NCBI RefSeq assembly: GCF_014075995.1 | Contig: NZ_CP055153.1 | Span: 5,704,001-5,768,000, forward strand | Direction: 5' to 3' | DNA length: 64,000 bases | Source: Adhaeribacter radiodurans | Lineage (GTDB): Bacteria > Bacteroidota > Bacteroidia > Cytophagales > Hymenobacteraceae | Part shown: piece after piece, positions 9,948 through 19,989 of the stretch | Position numbering within the stretch: the stretch's first letter is position 1 | Layout of the letters: every line of letters begins with the position of its first letter | The notes under the pieces: model-generated | Database searches by the model: none | What the model saw: only the letters and a program-made list of their open reading frames with translations | What the model was told of the DNA's origin: nothing | Made by a program: the position numbers and the translations under genes

Positions 9948-10574
9948 ATGGAAAAATTTAAAAAAATAACATCGAGCGCGGTTCCTTTACCGATTGAAGA
10001 TATTGATACCGACCAGATTATTCCGGCCCGGTTCCTAAAAGCAACTACCCGCGAAGGTTTTGGCGACAACTTATTTCGCGATTGGCGCTACGACAACCAA
10101 AATAACCCCAAACCAGAGTTTGTACTGAACAATCCGCAGTACAGCGGTAAAGTTTTAGTAGCCGGTAAAAACTTTGGTTGTGGCTCCAGTCGGGAACACG
10201 CGGCCTGGGCTATTAACGATTATGGTTTTAAAGTAGTTATTTCGAGCTTTTTTGCCGATATTTTTAAAGGGAATGCCTTAAACAATGGCTTGCTGCCGGT
10301 GCAGGTATCCGAAGAGTTTTTAGCAACTATTTTTGCGCATATTTTTGCCGATAGAAACACCGCATTAGAAGTTAACCTGGAAGAACAAACCGTGCGTATT
10401 GCCGGCACTGACTTAGTAGAAAAATTTGATATTAATCAATACAAAAAAACCTGCTTAATAAACGGCTACGACGATATTGATTACTTGCTAAGCTTGAAAG
10501 ACCAAATTGAAACTTACGAGAAAACCAGCAAATACCTAAGTCTGGTAGATTTAAAGCAGGAAGCGGAGGCATAG
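9948..10574 (+). CDS. leuD: 3-isopropylmalate dehydratase small subunit
   Basis: This swivelling-domain partner of LeuC has 208 residues. Family motifs are [13 protein letters not shown] near the N-terminus and [11 protein letters not shown], which contacts substrate. It is the last gene of leuACD and is followed by a strong bidirectional terminator. The leuB gene (3-isopropylmalate dehydrogenase) is not in this cluster and must be elsewhere. Confidence 0.96.
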   Translation: MEKFKKITSSAVPLPIEDIDTDQIIPARFLKATTREGFGDNLFRDWRYDNQNNPKPEFVLNNPQYSGKVLVAGKNFGCGSSREHAAWAINDYGFKVVISSFFADIFKGNALNNGLLPVQVSEEFLATIFAHIFADRNTALEVNLEEQTVRIAGTDLVEKFDINQYKKTCLINGYDDIDYLLSLKDQIETYEKTSKYLSLVDLKQEAEA

Positions 10575-10616
10575 ATTTAGCTATAAATTATTAGTATTTA
10601 GACTTACATTAATAAA

Positions 10617-10658
10617 ACAGAGAAGCCCGGTTTAAATAAACCGGGCTTCTCTGTTTTT
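10617..10658. terminator. Bidirectional terminator between leuD and the convergent hydrolase
   Basis: A perfect 18-bp stem (arms 10617-10634 and 10637-10654) has a 2-base loop, with TTTTT after it on the plus strand and TTTT after it on the minus strand. It serves leuD and the hydrolase gene that ends at 10657. Confidence 0.93.
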
Positions 10659-11772
10659 ACTTCTTACTCAAAGATATCGGGTAATTAGGTGGCAGTTCCG
10701 GATTTTTCAGGCCGGGAACATAAAAAGTAGCCAGTGTTTTTGCCAGATAAGGATGAAAGCCGCGTTGGTTGGTGAGCACTATAAAAGTGAGCTTCTGGTC
10801 ATCGAACCGCACGTAATCGGCTAAAGCGGGTCCACCACTGTGGCCGGATAATTTATGACCCTGGTACATCTCCGAAGCAAAACCAATCCCGAAATCACCT
10901 TTGCCGCCGGCTTTAAGCGGCACATTGTTTAGTACTAAATTCTGAGTAGCCGGAGTTAAAAATTTTCCTTCGTCCAGAGTCTGGGCTATCTTGGCTAAAT
11001 CCAGAATAGAGGTATATACGCCACCCGCGGTATAGCCGGTACTGCCAAACTGCATGTCGCTTACTTTATAATCTGTCTTTTGCCAGGAGTACACAGCAGC
11101 TTCTTTCGGCAAAACGGCGTGCATCCGGATAAAGCTATCGTCGTTGTTGTTAACAAAGGTATGCTGCATGCCTAAAGGGTCGAGCACATAGGTTTTCAGC
11201 ACTTCATAGTACGGTTTCTTTAGTCTTTTTTCAATGATGTATTGCAAAATCCAATAATCCGAACTTACATAGAATGATTTAGTGCCCGGCTCATAGGTCA
11301 TTTCTTGTTTTTTGGCTAGTTCAAAAGCTTCTTTGGTGGTTTTGGCTTTAGAAAAATCCCCAATCCAAATGCCTGACTGGTGAGCGGCTAGTTGTTTAAT
11401 AGTGATGGGCTGCCAGTAATACGGAATAGAATCAAGTAGTTGCCCCAAAGTCTGGTCAGGCAGCAAAATCTTCTCATCAAATAGTTTACCCAGTAACAAG
11501 GCTGCAAATAATTTACTGCAGGAGGCCGTCTGAAAAACGGTTTCGGGATCAACTGGTGCCTTCCAGGAGAGGTTGGCAAAACCATACTGTCCTTGTTGAA
11601 TAATTTTCCCGTCTTTTACCACGGCATAAGCCAAACCCGGAATATGCTCGCGTTGCATAATATCACGCACAAACGCGTCGGCTTCTTTTTTAAAGTTTTT
11701 CTGGGCCATGGCGCCAGTTGTTACAAATAAAGCTAATACTAGCAGGCAACTCAGTTTTTTTAAATTTTTCAT
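10657..11772 (-). CDS. Secreted beta-lactamase-family serine hydrolase
   Basis: This is a 371-residue class C beta-lactamase/DD-peptidase-fold protein. ATG at 11770-11772 gives a clear signal peptide (MKNLKKLSCLLVLALFV, cleavage after GAMAQ), so I prefer it to the upstream in-frame start at 11844. The SxxK motif is SCSK in TASCSKLF, the Tyr motif appears as YVSSDY, and the third motif is GHSGG. Many such proteins are esterases or peptidases rather than true antibiotic-hydrolysing enzymes, and the substrate cannot be read from the sequence. It acts in the periplasm or at the surface. It is monocistronic and convergent with leuD. Confidence 0.85.
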   Translation of the reverse strand: MKNLKKLSCLLVLALFVTTGAMAQKNFKKEADAFVRDIMQREHIPGLAYAVVKDGKIIQQGQYGFANLSWKAPVDPETVFQTASCSKLFAALLLGKLFDEKILLPDQTLGQLLDSIPYYWQPITIKQLAAHQSGIWIGDFSKAKTTKEAFELAKKQEMTYEPGTKSFYVSSDYWILQYIIEKRLKKPYYEVLKTYVLDPLGMQHTFVNNNDDSFIRMHAVLPKEAAVYSWQKTDYKVSDMQFGSTGYTAGGVYTSILDLAKIAQTLDEGKFLTPATQNLVLNNVPLKAGGKGDFGIGFASEMYQGHKLSGHSGGPALADYVRFDDQKLTFIVLTNQRGFHPYLAKTLATFYVPGLKNPELPPNYPISLSKK

Positions 11773-11935
11773 TTTTTCGGATAGATGTATGATACGAGGT
11801 ACACCACAAAGATGGCGCATTTGCACCTGCAACATCAATCGCATATAAGGGTGAATTTAAATAGCTTAAAAGTAGGCGTATCCCATAAAAGGGTGATATT
11901 ACAGTTCGGGCATTTTAAAGGTATAGCGGATGTGT

Positions 11936-11943
11936 TATCTTTG
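11936..11943 (+). promoter_or_regulatory. Possible -7 element for the two-component operon
   Basis: TATCTTTG is a perfect match to the Bacteroidota -7 consensus TAnnTTTG. No TTTG lies at the expected -33 position. The predicted start would be only about 9 bases before the kinase ATG, giving a very short leader, so this is tentative. Confidence 0.3.
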
Positions 11944-11959
11944 GTAGTAACCTATTGGT

Positions 11960-14800
11960 ATGCAAAAATTTAAAACAACTTTTATTTGGACGATTGCGGT
12001 AGCGGGAATTCTCTTTGCAAATTTCAGGGGAGTAAGTGCGCAATCCCGTTCGTATGTATACCAGCACCTCGACCGGGAAGATGGACTAGCCAGCAGTATT
12101 GTACTGGCTATATTGCAAGACCGGGAAGGGTACATGTGGTTCGGCACCGATAATGGTTTGCAACGCTACGATGGCCGTAAGTTTACGCATTACCGGCACC
12201 AGTCACATAATCCCAATAGTTTAGGTTCGGATATTATAGAAGCCTTACTGCAGGACACTAAAGGAAATATCTGGATTGTTTCTCCCACCAGCATTACTCG
12301 TTTTTCTCCTGGCCAGAATACGTTTACCCGGATTCCGGTTTTAGCCCAGTTTAAAACCAACGGCTTGCCCCGGCAATGGCAACTTCAGGAATGCAACAGT
12401 AACCTGCTCCTTAGTTCCCAGGATGGGTCAGCTAGGGCTATATTTAACTCCGCCAAACAAGCTTTTCTGCCGGTTACTGCCACAGAGCACAATTTATTTT
12501 GCACCCCGGCACCCGTAAACAATGCCGTTTCTTTGCCCGGTAACGAACAGTATAACTTTTATAAAGACAAACAAGGCAATACGTGGGCTGGGGCGGAGCA
12601 ATTTTGGGTGCAATACGCCGGAACGGCTACTTTCCAACGTGTGCCCCCGGGCAATTTGGCTCGTTATTCCTTAATTTATAACCACATTTACAGTATTACG
12701 CAAAATAAGGAAGGCACTATCTGGCTAGGTACCGATAAAGGTATTTATTATTTTAATCCCGAAAAACAGCGGTTTTTTACGGTTACTACCGCATTTGATT
12801 CCGAGAAAAATACTCCGGAATCAGATGCGGTTTCCGGATTTCTGGAAACTATTACCGGCGAAATCTGGGTAAGCTCGGTTAATAAGGGTTTGCGGGTCTA
12901 TAATCAACAATTTAAACTACTCCGCACGTATCAACCATCTCCGAAAGGCTTTATCCAGCAGGCTTCGTGCGTAATAGAAGACCGCCGACACCAGGTTTGG
13001 GCGGGTGGCAATGGCATGTTGTTACAAATTAAAAATGCAGGTATTTCTGCCAAGCCCTTCAGATTTCCTTTATTAAAAAATCAGGTAATGGTAAAAGCTG
13101 CTTTAGATTCTTCCGGCATTATCTGGTGGGGAACCAATACCGGTTTATTAATTCGCCATAACCCCACTACCAACCAAATGACTCCTTTAAATCTAAAAAA
13201 TCAAACAGGAGGAGCGGACATAGGTCAGATTAAACGTATTCTGTTGGGGCAGGATGGTTCGCTGTGGATAGCCACTTCGTTAAACGGAGTATTTCGGTTA
13301 AATGCCCTTACCGGCAAAGTAATGGACCATTATACCACTGCTACCAGGCCCCACGGCTTACTTAGCAACGAAACCGGCGAAATGATTTGGTTAAACGATT
13401 CTACGCTCGTTATCTCTACCAACCAAGGACTCCATTATTTAAATTTTAAAAACAATAACGTTACTTACCTCACCACCGCCAATGGTTTACCCGCTAACGC
13501 TGTTCTTAACTTAATTAAAGCTTCTGATAAATATTTATTTCTGACTACCCAATTCAGTTTAAACCGTTGGAACCTGCAAACCAAAACGGCCACTGGTTAC
13601 GGAATACGTGATGGCTTAGTAAATGAATCGTACGCATTTAATACGGGCTACCAATTACGCGATGGCCGCCTGTTATTAGGCACCTTGCAGGGATTTTATT
13701 ATTTCCATCCAGATAGTTTAAATAATATAGAACTCCCCCCGGATGTAAGCATAACCGGCTTCCGGATTTTTGACCGGAACCTACCGGTAAAAGAATCAAC
13801 TTTGCGAAAAGATGGATTGCATTTAACCTACAATCAAAACTTTTTTACCATTGAATTTGCTGCTTTAAATTACTACGACGATGGCAAAATTAGCTACGAA
13901 TACCAGCTGCAAGGCGTTGACCCTGCTTGGCGGAATGCCGGCTCCAACCGCTTTGCCAGTTACACAAATCTTAATGGCGGAACATATCAATTTAAAGTAA
14001 GAGCCCGCTTGTCGGATGGCACTCTTTCCCGGCAGGTCACCTCATTTCCGCTGGTAATTGCCCAGCCTTTCTGGAAAACCTGGTGGTTTATCTGTCTGAT
14101 TCTTTTATTGCTGGCTGCCCTAGGGTTCGGGATATATAAACTACGCATTAACCGGCTACTAGCTTTGCAACAGGTACGCACCCGTATTGCCCGCGATTTG
14201 CACGACGATATGGGCTCTACCCTGAGTACTATTACTATTTTCTCGGATATGGCGAAGCAGCAAGTCCTGACCAATCCTGCTGTTACGCAGAATTATCTGA
14301 ACAAAATAAGCGATTACTCGCACCAGATGATGACTACCATGGATGATATTGTCTGGTCGATTAACCCCCATAACGATTCGCTGCAAAACCTGACAGCCCG
14401 CATGCGCGAAGTGGCTACGGAACTTTTAGAAGCAAAAAACATCGCGTTTTCCATCGAAACCGACGCAGCTTTAAACACTACGCGTTTACCCCTGGAACTG
14501 CGCTACGATTGTTTTATGATTTTTAAAGAAGCGTTGAACAACATAGCCAAATACGCGCAATGTTCTCAGGTTTGGATTAATCTAAGCGTTACAGCAAATA
14601 TATTTTTTTTAAAAATAAAAGATAATGGGCAGGGATTTGATGTGTCAACTGCGAATTCCGGTAACGGATTATTGAATATGCAGAAACGGGCCCAAAACAG
14701 AAACGGTCACATCAATATTAAATCAGGAATGAGTCAAGGCACCACTATTGCTCTGGCGGTTCCGCTTTCCGGTATTAATTTTAAACCTACAAGAGTATGA
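11960..14800 (+). CDS. Two-component-propeller sensor histidine kinase
   Basis: This 946-residue sensor has a signal peptide (cleavage after VSAQ), then about 600 periplasmic residues of Reg_prop propeller blades (for example YMWFGTDNGL, TIWLGTDKGI, SLWIATSLNG). A Y_Y_Y domain with YEYQLQGVDPAWRNAG follows, then one membrane span (WWFICLILLLLAALGFGI near residue 715). The cytoplasmic part is a HisKA_3 kinase, with His748 in RDLHDDMGSTL and the ATPase motifs DNGQGFD and GNGLLNM. Unlike the large one-piece hybrids of Bacteroides it has no fused receiver. The receiver gene overlaps its stop by 4 bases (ATGA). Related sensors often detect polysaccharide fragments, but no polysaccharide genes are adjacent. 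Confidence 0.92.
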   Translation: MQKFKTTFIWTIAVAGILFANFRGVSAQSRSYVYQHLDREDGLASSIVLAILQDREGYMWFGTDNGLQRYDGRKFTHYRHQSHNPNSLGSDIIEALLQDTKGNIWIVSPTSITRFSPGQNTFTRIPVLAQFKTNGLPRQWQLQECNSNLLLSSQDGSARAIFNSAKQAFLPVTATEHNLFCTPAPVNNAVSLPGNEQYNFYKDKQGNTWAGAEQFWVQYAGTATFQRVPPGNLARYSLIYNHIYSITQNKEGTIWLGTDKGIYYFNPEKQRFFTVTTAFDSEKNTPESDAVSGFLETITGEIWVSSVNKGLRVYNQQFKLLRTYQPSPKGFIQQASCVIEDRRHQVWAGGNGMLLQIKNAGISAKPFRFPLLKNQVMVKAALDSSGIIWWGTNTGLLIRHNPTTNQMTPLNLKNQTGGADIGQIKRILLGQDGSLWIATSLNGVFRLNALTGKVMDHYTTATRPHGLLSNETGEMIWLNDSTLVISTNQGLHYLNFKNNNVTYLTTANGLPANAVLNLIKASDKYLFLTTQFSLNRWNLQTKTATGYGIRDGLVNESYAFNTGYQLRDGRLLLGTLQGFYYFHPDSLNNIELPPDVSITGFRIFDRNLPVKESTLRKDGLHLTYNQNFFTIEFAALNYYDDGKISYEYQLQGVDPAWRNAGSNRFASYTNLNGGTYQFKVRARLSDGTLSRQVTSFPLVIAQPFWKTWWFICLILLLLAALGFGIYKLRINRLLALQQVRTRIARDLHDDMGSTLSTITIFSDMAKQQVLTNPAVTQNYLNKISDYSHQMMTTMDDIVWSINPHNDSLQNLTARMREVATELLEAKNIAFSIETDAALNTTRLPLELRYDCFMIFKEALNNIAKYAQCSQVWINLSVTANIFFLKIKDNGQGFDVSTANSGNGLLNMQKRAQNRNGHINIKSGMSQGTTIALAVPLSGINFKPTRV

Positions 14801-15432
14801 TTAAGATTTTGCTCTACGAAGACAATGCTCCCCTCCGCGAAGGGCTTTCCATGCTTTTTAATGGCACCGAGGGTTTTACGGTTCTGGCCGCTTTTCCGAA
14901 CTGTAACCATATAATCAATCAGATAGAACAATATCAGCCCGATGTTATTCTCATGGACATTGACATGCCCGGCATGGGGGGAATTGCCGGTTTAAAACTC
15001 ATCCGGAGCCATCATGAACGGGTAAAAGTGGTAATGCTAACTGTTTTTGATGATAACGAAAATGTATTGCACGCCATGCAAGCAGGCGCCGATGGCTATT
15101 TATTAAAAAAAACACCTCCCGCTAAGCTCCTGGAATCGGTGCGCGATGTTTACGAAGGCGGCGCTCCCATGACCTCTTCTGTGGCCCGGCAAGTTTTGCA
15201 ATTATTTGCCTATCAGCCACCCGCCAAAGAAACAAACTACTACCAGTTAAGCGACCGCGAAAAAGAAGTTTTACACTGGCTCGTAAATGGCTACAGCTAC
15301 AAAATGGTGGCCGCGCAACTGTTTATTTCCCTGGAAACAGTACGCACCCACGTAAAAAAAATTTACGAAAAATTGCAGGTAAACTCTAAAACCGAAGCGG
15401 TAGCCAAAGCTTTTAAAGATAATATTCTGTAA
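14797..15432 (+). CDS. NarL/LuxR-family response regulator
   Basis: This 211-residue cytoplasmic DNA-binding regulator is the partner of the kinase just upstream, whose stop codon it overlaps by 4 bases. The receiver domain has the acidic pair near residues 8-9, the phosphate acceptor Asp54 in LMDIDMPG, and a Lys in LLKKTPP. The C-terminal LuxR-type helix-turn-helix starts at LSDREKEVL and contains ETVRTHVKKIYEKL. HisKA_3 kinases are generally paired with this class of regulator. Its target promoters are not visible here. Confidence 0.94.
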   Translation: MIKILLYEDNAPLREGLSMLFNGTEGFTVLAAFPNCNHIINQIEQYQPDVILMDIDMPGMGGIAGLKLIRSHHERVKVVMLTVFDDNENVLHAMQAGADGYLLKKTPPAKLLESVRDVYEGGAPMTSSVARQVLQLFAYQPPAKETNYYQLSDREKEVLHWLVNGYSYKMVAAQLFISLETVRTHVKKIYEKLQVNSKTEAVAKAFKDNIL

Positions 15433-15473
15433 TCTATTTGCTCCCCATTATGTGCATCCTAAGAAGCGCATTA

Positions 15474-15565
15474 AGGCAATTACTGGTTATATCCAGAATT
15501 CCAATCTTAAGCCGCTTTCTATTTTACTAAATGAAGGCTTAATATAAATGCGCTTTTCCTTAACC
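15474..15565. other. Inverted repeats between converging genes
   Basis: AAGCGCAT (15474-15481) pairs with ATGCGCTT (15548-15555). CCTTAACC (15558-15565) pairs with GGTTAAGG (15574-15581), which overlaps the stop codon of the converging AraC gene. Neither has a clear T-run, so termination function is uncertain. Confidence 0.3.
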
Positions 15566-15575
15566 CAAATGATGG

Positions 15576-16406
15576 TTAAGGAGAAATAAACGTCAGCTCG
15601 CTAGGCACCTTGCCGAATTTTTTCTTAAAAGAATGCGAGAAGTGAGCCTGGCTTTCAAAGCCCAGATCTAAATAAATGGCAGAGGGTTTCTGGTGCTTAA
15701 TCTCAATAAGATATTTTGCTGTAGTCAACCGCTTATCCTGCAACCAACGACGGGGTGGTGAACCGAACGTTTTTTGAAAATCACGTTTAAAACCCGCCAG
15801 GCTGCGACCAGTTAGCTGTGCAAATTTCTCAACAGGAACATTAAAATGAAAGTTACTGAGCATAAACTTTTTCAGGTCAATCTTGTAAGGTTCTGAAAAG
15901 TCGAACAGGAAGTTGCGAAGCCCGGGCAAAGCAAGCAATAGCAGTTTAACCCCTTCTTTTACTTTCAGAATTCCCATTTCGTCTGTCATAGCTGCTCCTG
16001 AGCTTCGGGCGTATGGTACAATAGATTGAAAATATCCCTGCAGAAATTCGTTAGTTGGAATTAAGACGTTAGGCGGACCAATATATTTGCCGTCTGCCTG
16101 CAACTTTTCTTCTAACGCTATCTTGCGTAACAAGTCTTCCTGCAGGGATATCACAATGGTTTCATAATTCCCTCCGGGCAGCGGTGTTTTAGTAAGCGTA
16201 CCCAACTGATTTTTGCCAATCAGCAGCATTTCTCTCCCAGCCATCCCAGCCATCGAAATTTTTTGCTCGGAGGTTTCTAGGGTAAACTGTCCTGAAACCT
16301 GCAGTATCAAGGTAGGATTGTTCCAAAAACATACTTTCTCCCTACGCTCGGCTGAGAGGTACGAATAGAAAATTACGCCGGGGAGAATTTCTGCGGGACT
16401 GGTCAT
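15576..16406 (-). CDS. AraC-family transcriptional regulator
   Basis: This is a 276-residue regulator with a cupin-like N-terminal half and a C-terminal AraC double helix-turn-helix from about residue 175 (LAGFKRDFQKTFG, then GFESQAHFSHSFKKKFG and PSELT). Its ATG directly follows the TAA of the aldo/keto reductase gene with no gap, so the two are translationally coupled and probably functionally linked. It probably controls the reductase or its own operon; the inducer is unknown. Confidence 0.9.
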   Translation of the reverse strand: MTSPAEILPGVIFYSYLSAERREKVCFWNNPTLILQVSGQFTLETSEQKISMAGMAGREMLLIGKNQLGTLTKTPLPGGNYETIVISLQEDLLRKIALEEKLQADGKYIGPPNVLIPTNEFLQGYFQSIVPYARSSGAAMTDEMGILKVKEGVKLLLLALPGLRNFLFDFSEPYKIDLKKFMLSNFHFNVPVEKFAQLTGRSLAGFKRDFQKTFGSPPRRWLQDKRLTTAKYLIEIKHQKPSAIYLDLGFESQAHFSHSFKKKFGKVPSELTFISP

Positions 16407-17378
16407 TTAGCGTTGTAAGTAAGTGCTGCCAAGTATAGCGCCTGTGGCAAAAGTAGTGTTTAAGGTGTTCATTTCCTCCGGCGTAAATACAATATCCATC
16501 GCTGCCATGTTTTCCGGCAAGCGAGACCGGCGACTCATACTAACTAAAGGCATAATTTGATTGCCTTGCTCCTTTACCCAGGCAATTGCAATTTGTGTGG
16601 GCGTATAACCTTTGTTGCTGGCAATCTGCTTTAAAATTTTAACTTTTTCCAAGTTATGCATTAAGTTTTCACCTTGAAAACGAGAGAAATGGTTACGATA
16701 ATCGTTTTCGGCAAGCGGTACTTTCATGTCGCTGGTCAATAAGCCTTCAGCAGTATTAGCGAAGGCCACTATGCCGATGCCTAGCTCCTTTGCTGTTGGC
16801 AGCAGTTCGCTTTCTATCTGGCGGTCGGCCAGTGAGTAACCAATTTCCAACGCACTTATAGGATGAATAGCATTGGCTTTACGAAGTTGGTTAGCGGTAA
16901 TTTCCGATACGCCAATGTAACGAACTTTTCCTTCTTTAATCAGGTCGGCAACTGTTCCAATAATGTCTTCTACCGGCACGCTGTTATCCATCCGGCTAGG
17001 CTGGTAGAGGTCAATGGTATCAACACCCAAACGGATGAGAGAATAATTTATAAAATTCTTGATGGCGATGGGGCGCAGATCCATTCCCAGCCACTGACCG
17101 TTGTGAAAGATAGCGCCAAATTTTACGCTAATAAAGGCATCGTCTCTCCTGCCTTTAATGGCTTTGCCTATCAGCATCTCATTATGACCAGCACCATAAA
17201 AGTCTCCGGTGTTCAAAAAATTAATACCACTATCCAATGCTTCATGAATTGTAGCAATACTTTCTGTTTCGTCGGGTGTAGAACCGCCCCAGATAGAAGA
17301 CATACGCATACAGCCTAAACCAAGCTTAGATACGAAAGGACCATTTAGGCCCAACTGAATTTTTGTGATGTTTTTCAT
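16407..17378 (-). CDS. Aldo/keto reductase
   Basis: This is a 323-residue NAD(P)H-dependent oxidoreductase with a TIM-barrel fold. ATG 17376-17378 is preferred over the upstream in-frame start at 17399 because the family begins near MKNITKIQLG. Family features are GLGCMRMS, the catalytic Tyr in NTGDFYGAGHNE, and the Lys in SVKFG. The position that often carries the catalytic His in this superfamily reads LYQPSRMD here, as in several AKR subgroups whose members have LYxPxR. The substrate is unknown. It precedes, and is coupled to, the AraC regulator. Confidence 0.9.
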   Translation of the reverse strand: MKNITKIQLGLNGPFVSKLGLGCMRMSSIWGGSTPDETESIATIHEALDSGINFLNTGDFYGAGHNEMLIGKAIKGRRDDAFISVKFGAIFHNGQWLGMDLRPIAIKNFINYSLIRLGVDTIDLYQPSRMDNSVPVEDIIGTVADLIKEGKVRYIGVSEITANQLRKANAIHPISALEIGYSLADRQIESELLPTAKELGIGIVAFANTAEGLLTSDMKVPLAENDYRNHFSRFQGENLMHNLEKVKILKQIASNKGYTPTQIAIAWVKEQGNQIMPLVSMSRRSRLPENMAAMDIVFTPEEMNTLNTTFATGAILGSTYLQR

Positions 17379-17824
17379 AATGCAAAGATCAACATTCAAA
17401 CCAGTTAGATGTTTCTTCTATGGCTCAAATGCTTTGCCTGTACGGCTCACCACAATTATTATTTTAATTTATAACTTATAGATTTGATTTTACTATCAAA
17501 AAAGACTGTTTTCTGATAGAATTCCCTTTAGGCAAATTGATGCTTCTTCTAATCGGTAAAATAGCAATAAACAAAGTGGCAATCTAACGGTAAAGTTCAC
17601 ATCCGTTACTTCTTCGGTCAGCGCCCGCAAACCATACCTTTCGCTAATTCGTTTATTCTGTGTTATTATATTACTGCTGCTACACGATTCAAAAAATAAG
17701 CCTTTGTTTTAAAATGTGTAGTAGTGGCAAAGGCGGTTAAACCCAGGCAAAATATCCGAGTTTTATCCGCGTTTAAAAATTACCGTGCTTGAATAAAACT
17801 TGTTTAAATTTTTACCAGAAAGCC
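17379..17824. other. Intergenic region with no recognised feature
   Basis: It lies between the diverging reductase operon and the sugar-dehydrogenase-like lipoprotein. No small gene, strong hairpin or clean promoter element was found. An in-frame ATG at 17789 exists but lies upstream of the better lipoprotein start. Confidence 0.4.
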
Positions 17825-19033
17825 ATGAAGCAGTTGCGCTTACTTTTCAGCTTGATTTTATTTTTATTTATAACTAGTTGCGACAAAGAAAAATCGGATG
17901 ATAACACCACTCCCACTCCTGACCCGAACGTAAATCCTCCGGCTATTACTGATTATACGCTTACCGAAGCTTTTCCTGCTTTAAAGTTTGATAAACCCGT
18001 GGAGTTAACCAGCCCTGATGATGGCACTAACCGGATTTTTGTGGTAGCGCAGAACGGTAAAATTCACGTATTCCCTAACCTAACTACGGCTTCGGAAGCT
18101 CCGGTATTTCTGAACTTAAGCCCGAAAGTGGCTACTGGCGGTGAGCTGGGCTTATTAGGGTTAGCTTTTCATCCGGATTACAAAACTAACGGCTACTTCT
18201 ACGTGAACTACACCCGGGGTAATCCGCTAACAACGGTTATTTCCCGATTTAAAGTAAGTGCTGCTGAGCCTAATGTAGCTGATCCTAACAGCGAACAGAT
18301 ATTGCTAACCTACGCCCAACCATATAGCAACCACAACGGTGGTAAGCTCGCATTTGGCAACGATGGATACTTGTATATTGCTTCCGGAGACGGCGGTAGT
18401 GGCGGCGATCCACAAAACAACGCCCAAAACCTACAAAAGCTTTTAGGTAAAATTTTAAGAATTGATGTAAATGCTCCATCTGGCAATTTGTCTTACGCCA
18501 TCCCCACCGATAATCCTTATAAAGGCAACACCGAGGGTTTCCGGGAAGAAATTTACGCTTATGGCTTACGGAATCCCTGGCGCTTTAGCTTCGACCGGCC
18601 AACGGGCACTTTATGGGCTGGCGACGTAGGTCAGGGCAACATAGAAGAAATTTCTATTATCAAAAAGGGCAGCAATTATGGCTGGAAAATCCGGGAAGGA
18701 AATACTTGCTTTGGAACGGCGAATTGCGATTTAACTGGCCTGGAAGAACCTATTTGGAGTTATCCGCAAAACACCGAAAACGGTCGGTCTATAACCGGAG
18801 GTTACGTGAGCCACGATAAAAATCTAACTGGTTTAGAAGGCAAATATATTTACGGTGATTACGTATCAGGTAATATCTGGGCTTTAACTTTTAACGGAAA
18901 CCAGACCGTTACAAATGAATTAATAACCAAAGCAGCCGATAATATTTCATCTTTCGGGGAAGACAGCCAACAAGGACTTTATATTTTGGGTTATTCGAGC
19001 GGTAAAATCTATAAGTTTACTTCCAAGCAATAA
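17825..19033 (+). CDS. PQQ-type glucose/sorbosone dehydrogenase-like lipoprotein
   Basis: This 402-residue protein is exported and lipid-anchored: ATG 17825 gives a signal with lipobox FITSC, then an acidic, Pro-rich linker. The rest is a GSDH six-bladed propeller with GLLGLAFHPDY, the motif SNHNGGKLAFGNDGYLYIASGDGG, YGLRNPWRFSFD and NYGWKIREG. Family members oxidise aldose sugars with PQQ, but many homologues have lost activity or act on other compounds. The gene stands alone. Confidence 0.87.
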   Translation: MKQLRLLFSLILFLFITSCDKEKSDDNTTPTPDPNVNPPAITDYTLTEAFPALKFDKPVELTSPDDGTNRIFVVAQNGKIHVFPNLTTASEAPVFLNLSPKVATGGELGLLGLAFHPDYKTNGYFYVNYTRGNPLTTVISRFKVSAAEPNVADPNSEQILLTYAQPYSNHNGGKLAFGNDGYLYIASGDGGSGGDPQNNAQNLQKLLGKILRIDVNAPSGNLSYAIPTDNPYKGNTEGFREEIYAYGLRNPWRFSFDRPTGTLWAGDVGQGNIEEISIIKKGSNYGWKIREGNTCFGTANCDLTGLEEPIWSYPQNTENGRSITGGYVSHDKNLTGLEGKYIYGDYVSGNIWALTFNGNQTVTNELITKAADNISSFGEDSQQGLYILGYSSGKIYKFTSKQ

Positions 19034-19415
19034 ATCAATTTACTATTTATTACAAAACTACAATCTAACCTAGCCCCCTTGAAGTGCACCCAAACCCATT
19101 AAAATAATGGTCAGGTCAATTTTATTAAACTCGTCTTTGTCATATAAAGAAGTTTGTTTGTTTAATCGTTGATTGCTCTTTTTCTACTGCCGTAAACATT
19201 AAAGAGCGTATCACTAGCTTTATTATAGTAATATTTAAGTCAATTTAACGTTTTTTGAATACCCAGCTAGAAGCAAAGTAAGACTTGTTTAATTTTCTTC
19301 TTAATTTTGCCGGCAGCATTCCCGATAGTTTTAAAAGATTTTTAACAGAACTTTATTTTGGTCAGGAATGCTTTCCTTTACTCAGCGAATTAGATTTCAG
19401 AAAGCATTTTTTAAT
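19034..19415. other. Intergenic region upstream of def
   Basis: No gene was found. A short hairpin CCATTA/TAATGG lies at about 19098-19112. A sequence resembling a -7 element (TTATTTTGG) near 19350 lacks one T of the consensus. Confidence 0.35.
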
Positions 19416-19985
19416 ATGATATACCCTATTACTGCCTACGGTGACCCGATTTTACGGTCTAAAACCAAAGAGCTTACAGATAATTACCCGGATCTAAAAA
19501 AATTAGTAACTGATATGTATGATACCATGTATCATGCGCACGGTGTAGGACTAGCAGCCCCCCAAATTAGTAAAGGTCTTCGTTTGTTTGTGATTGATTC
19601 GGCACCGTTCGAAGAAGATGAAGAGAAGAAGAAGTTAGCTGTAAAACAAGCTTTTATTAATCCTCAAATTTTAGAAGAAAACGGCGACGAATGGGCTTTT
19701 GAAGAAGGTTGCTTAAGTATTCCGGGCATACGGGAAGATGTTATCCGGCCCGCAAATGTAATTATCCGGTATTTCGACGAAGATTGGAACCAGCACGAAA
19801 AAACGTTTGACGGCATGGTGGCCCGCATTATTCAGCACGAATACGACCACATTGAAGGAGTTTTATTTACGGATCATTTATCAGGTTTCCGCAAACGCCT
19901 GTTGAAAAGCAAACTTACCAAAATAAGCAAGGGTGACGTAGATGCTGATTACGTAATGCGCTTTTACAACAGTAAAAAGCTTTAG
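19416..19985 (+). CDS. def: Peptide deformylase
   Basis: This metalloenzyme removes the formyl group from nascent protein N-termini in the cytoplasm. ATG 19416 gives 189 residues starting MIYPITAYGDPILRSK, the family N-terminus; the longer frame from 19368 adds 16 unsupported residues. All three motifs are present: GVGLAAPQ, EGCLSIPG (metal Cys) and QHEYDHIEG (two metal His, first at residue 141, and the catalytic Glu). A strong hairpin follows. Confidence 0.97.
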   Translation: MIYPITAYGDPILRSKTKELTDNYPDLKKLVTDMYDTMYHAHGVGLAAPQISKGLRLFVIDSAPFEEDEEKKKLAVKQAFINPQILEENGDEWAFEEGCLSIPGIREDVIRPANVIIRYFDEDWNQHEKTFDGMVARIIQHEYDHIEGVLFTDHLSGFRKRLLKSKLTKISKGDVDADYVMRFYNSKKL

Positions 19986-19989
19986 ATAC

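Noticed and set aside
16863-17318. A 151-codon plus-strand frame inside the aldo/keto reductase gene.
   Set aside because: It is antisense to a clearly recognised enzyme and has no protein-like features.
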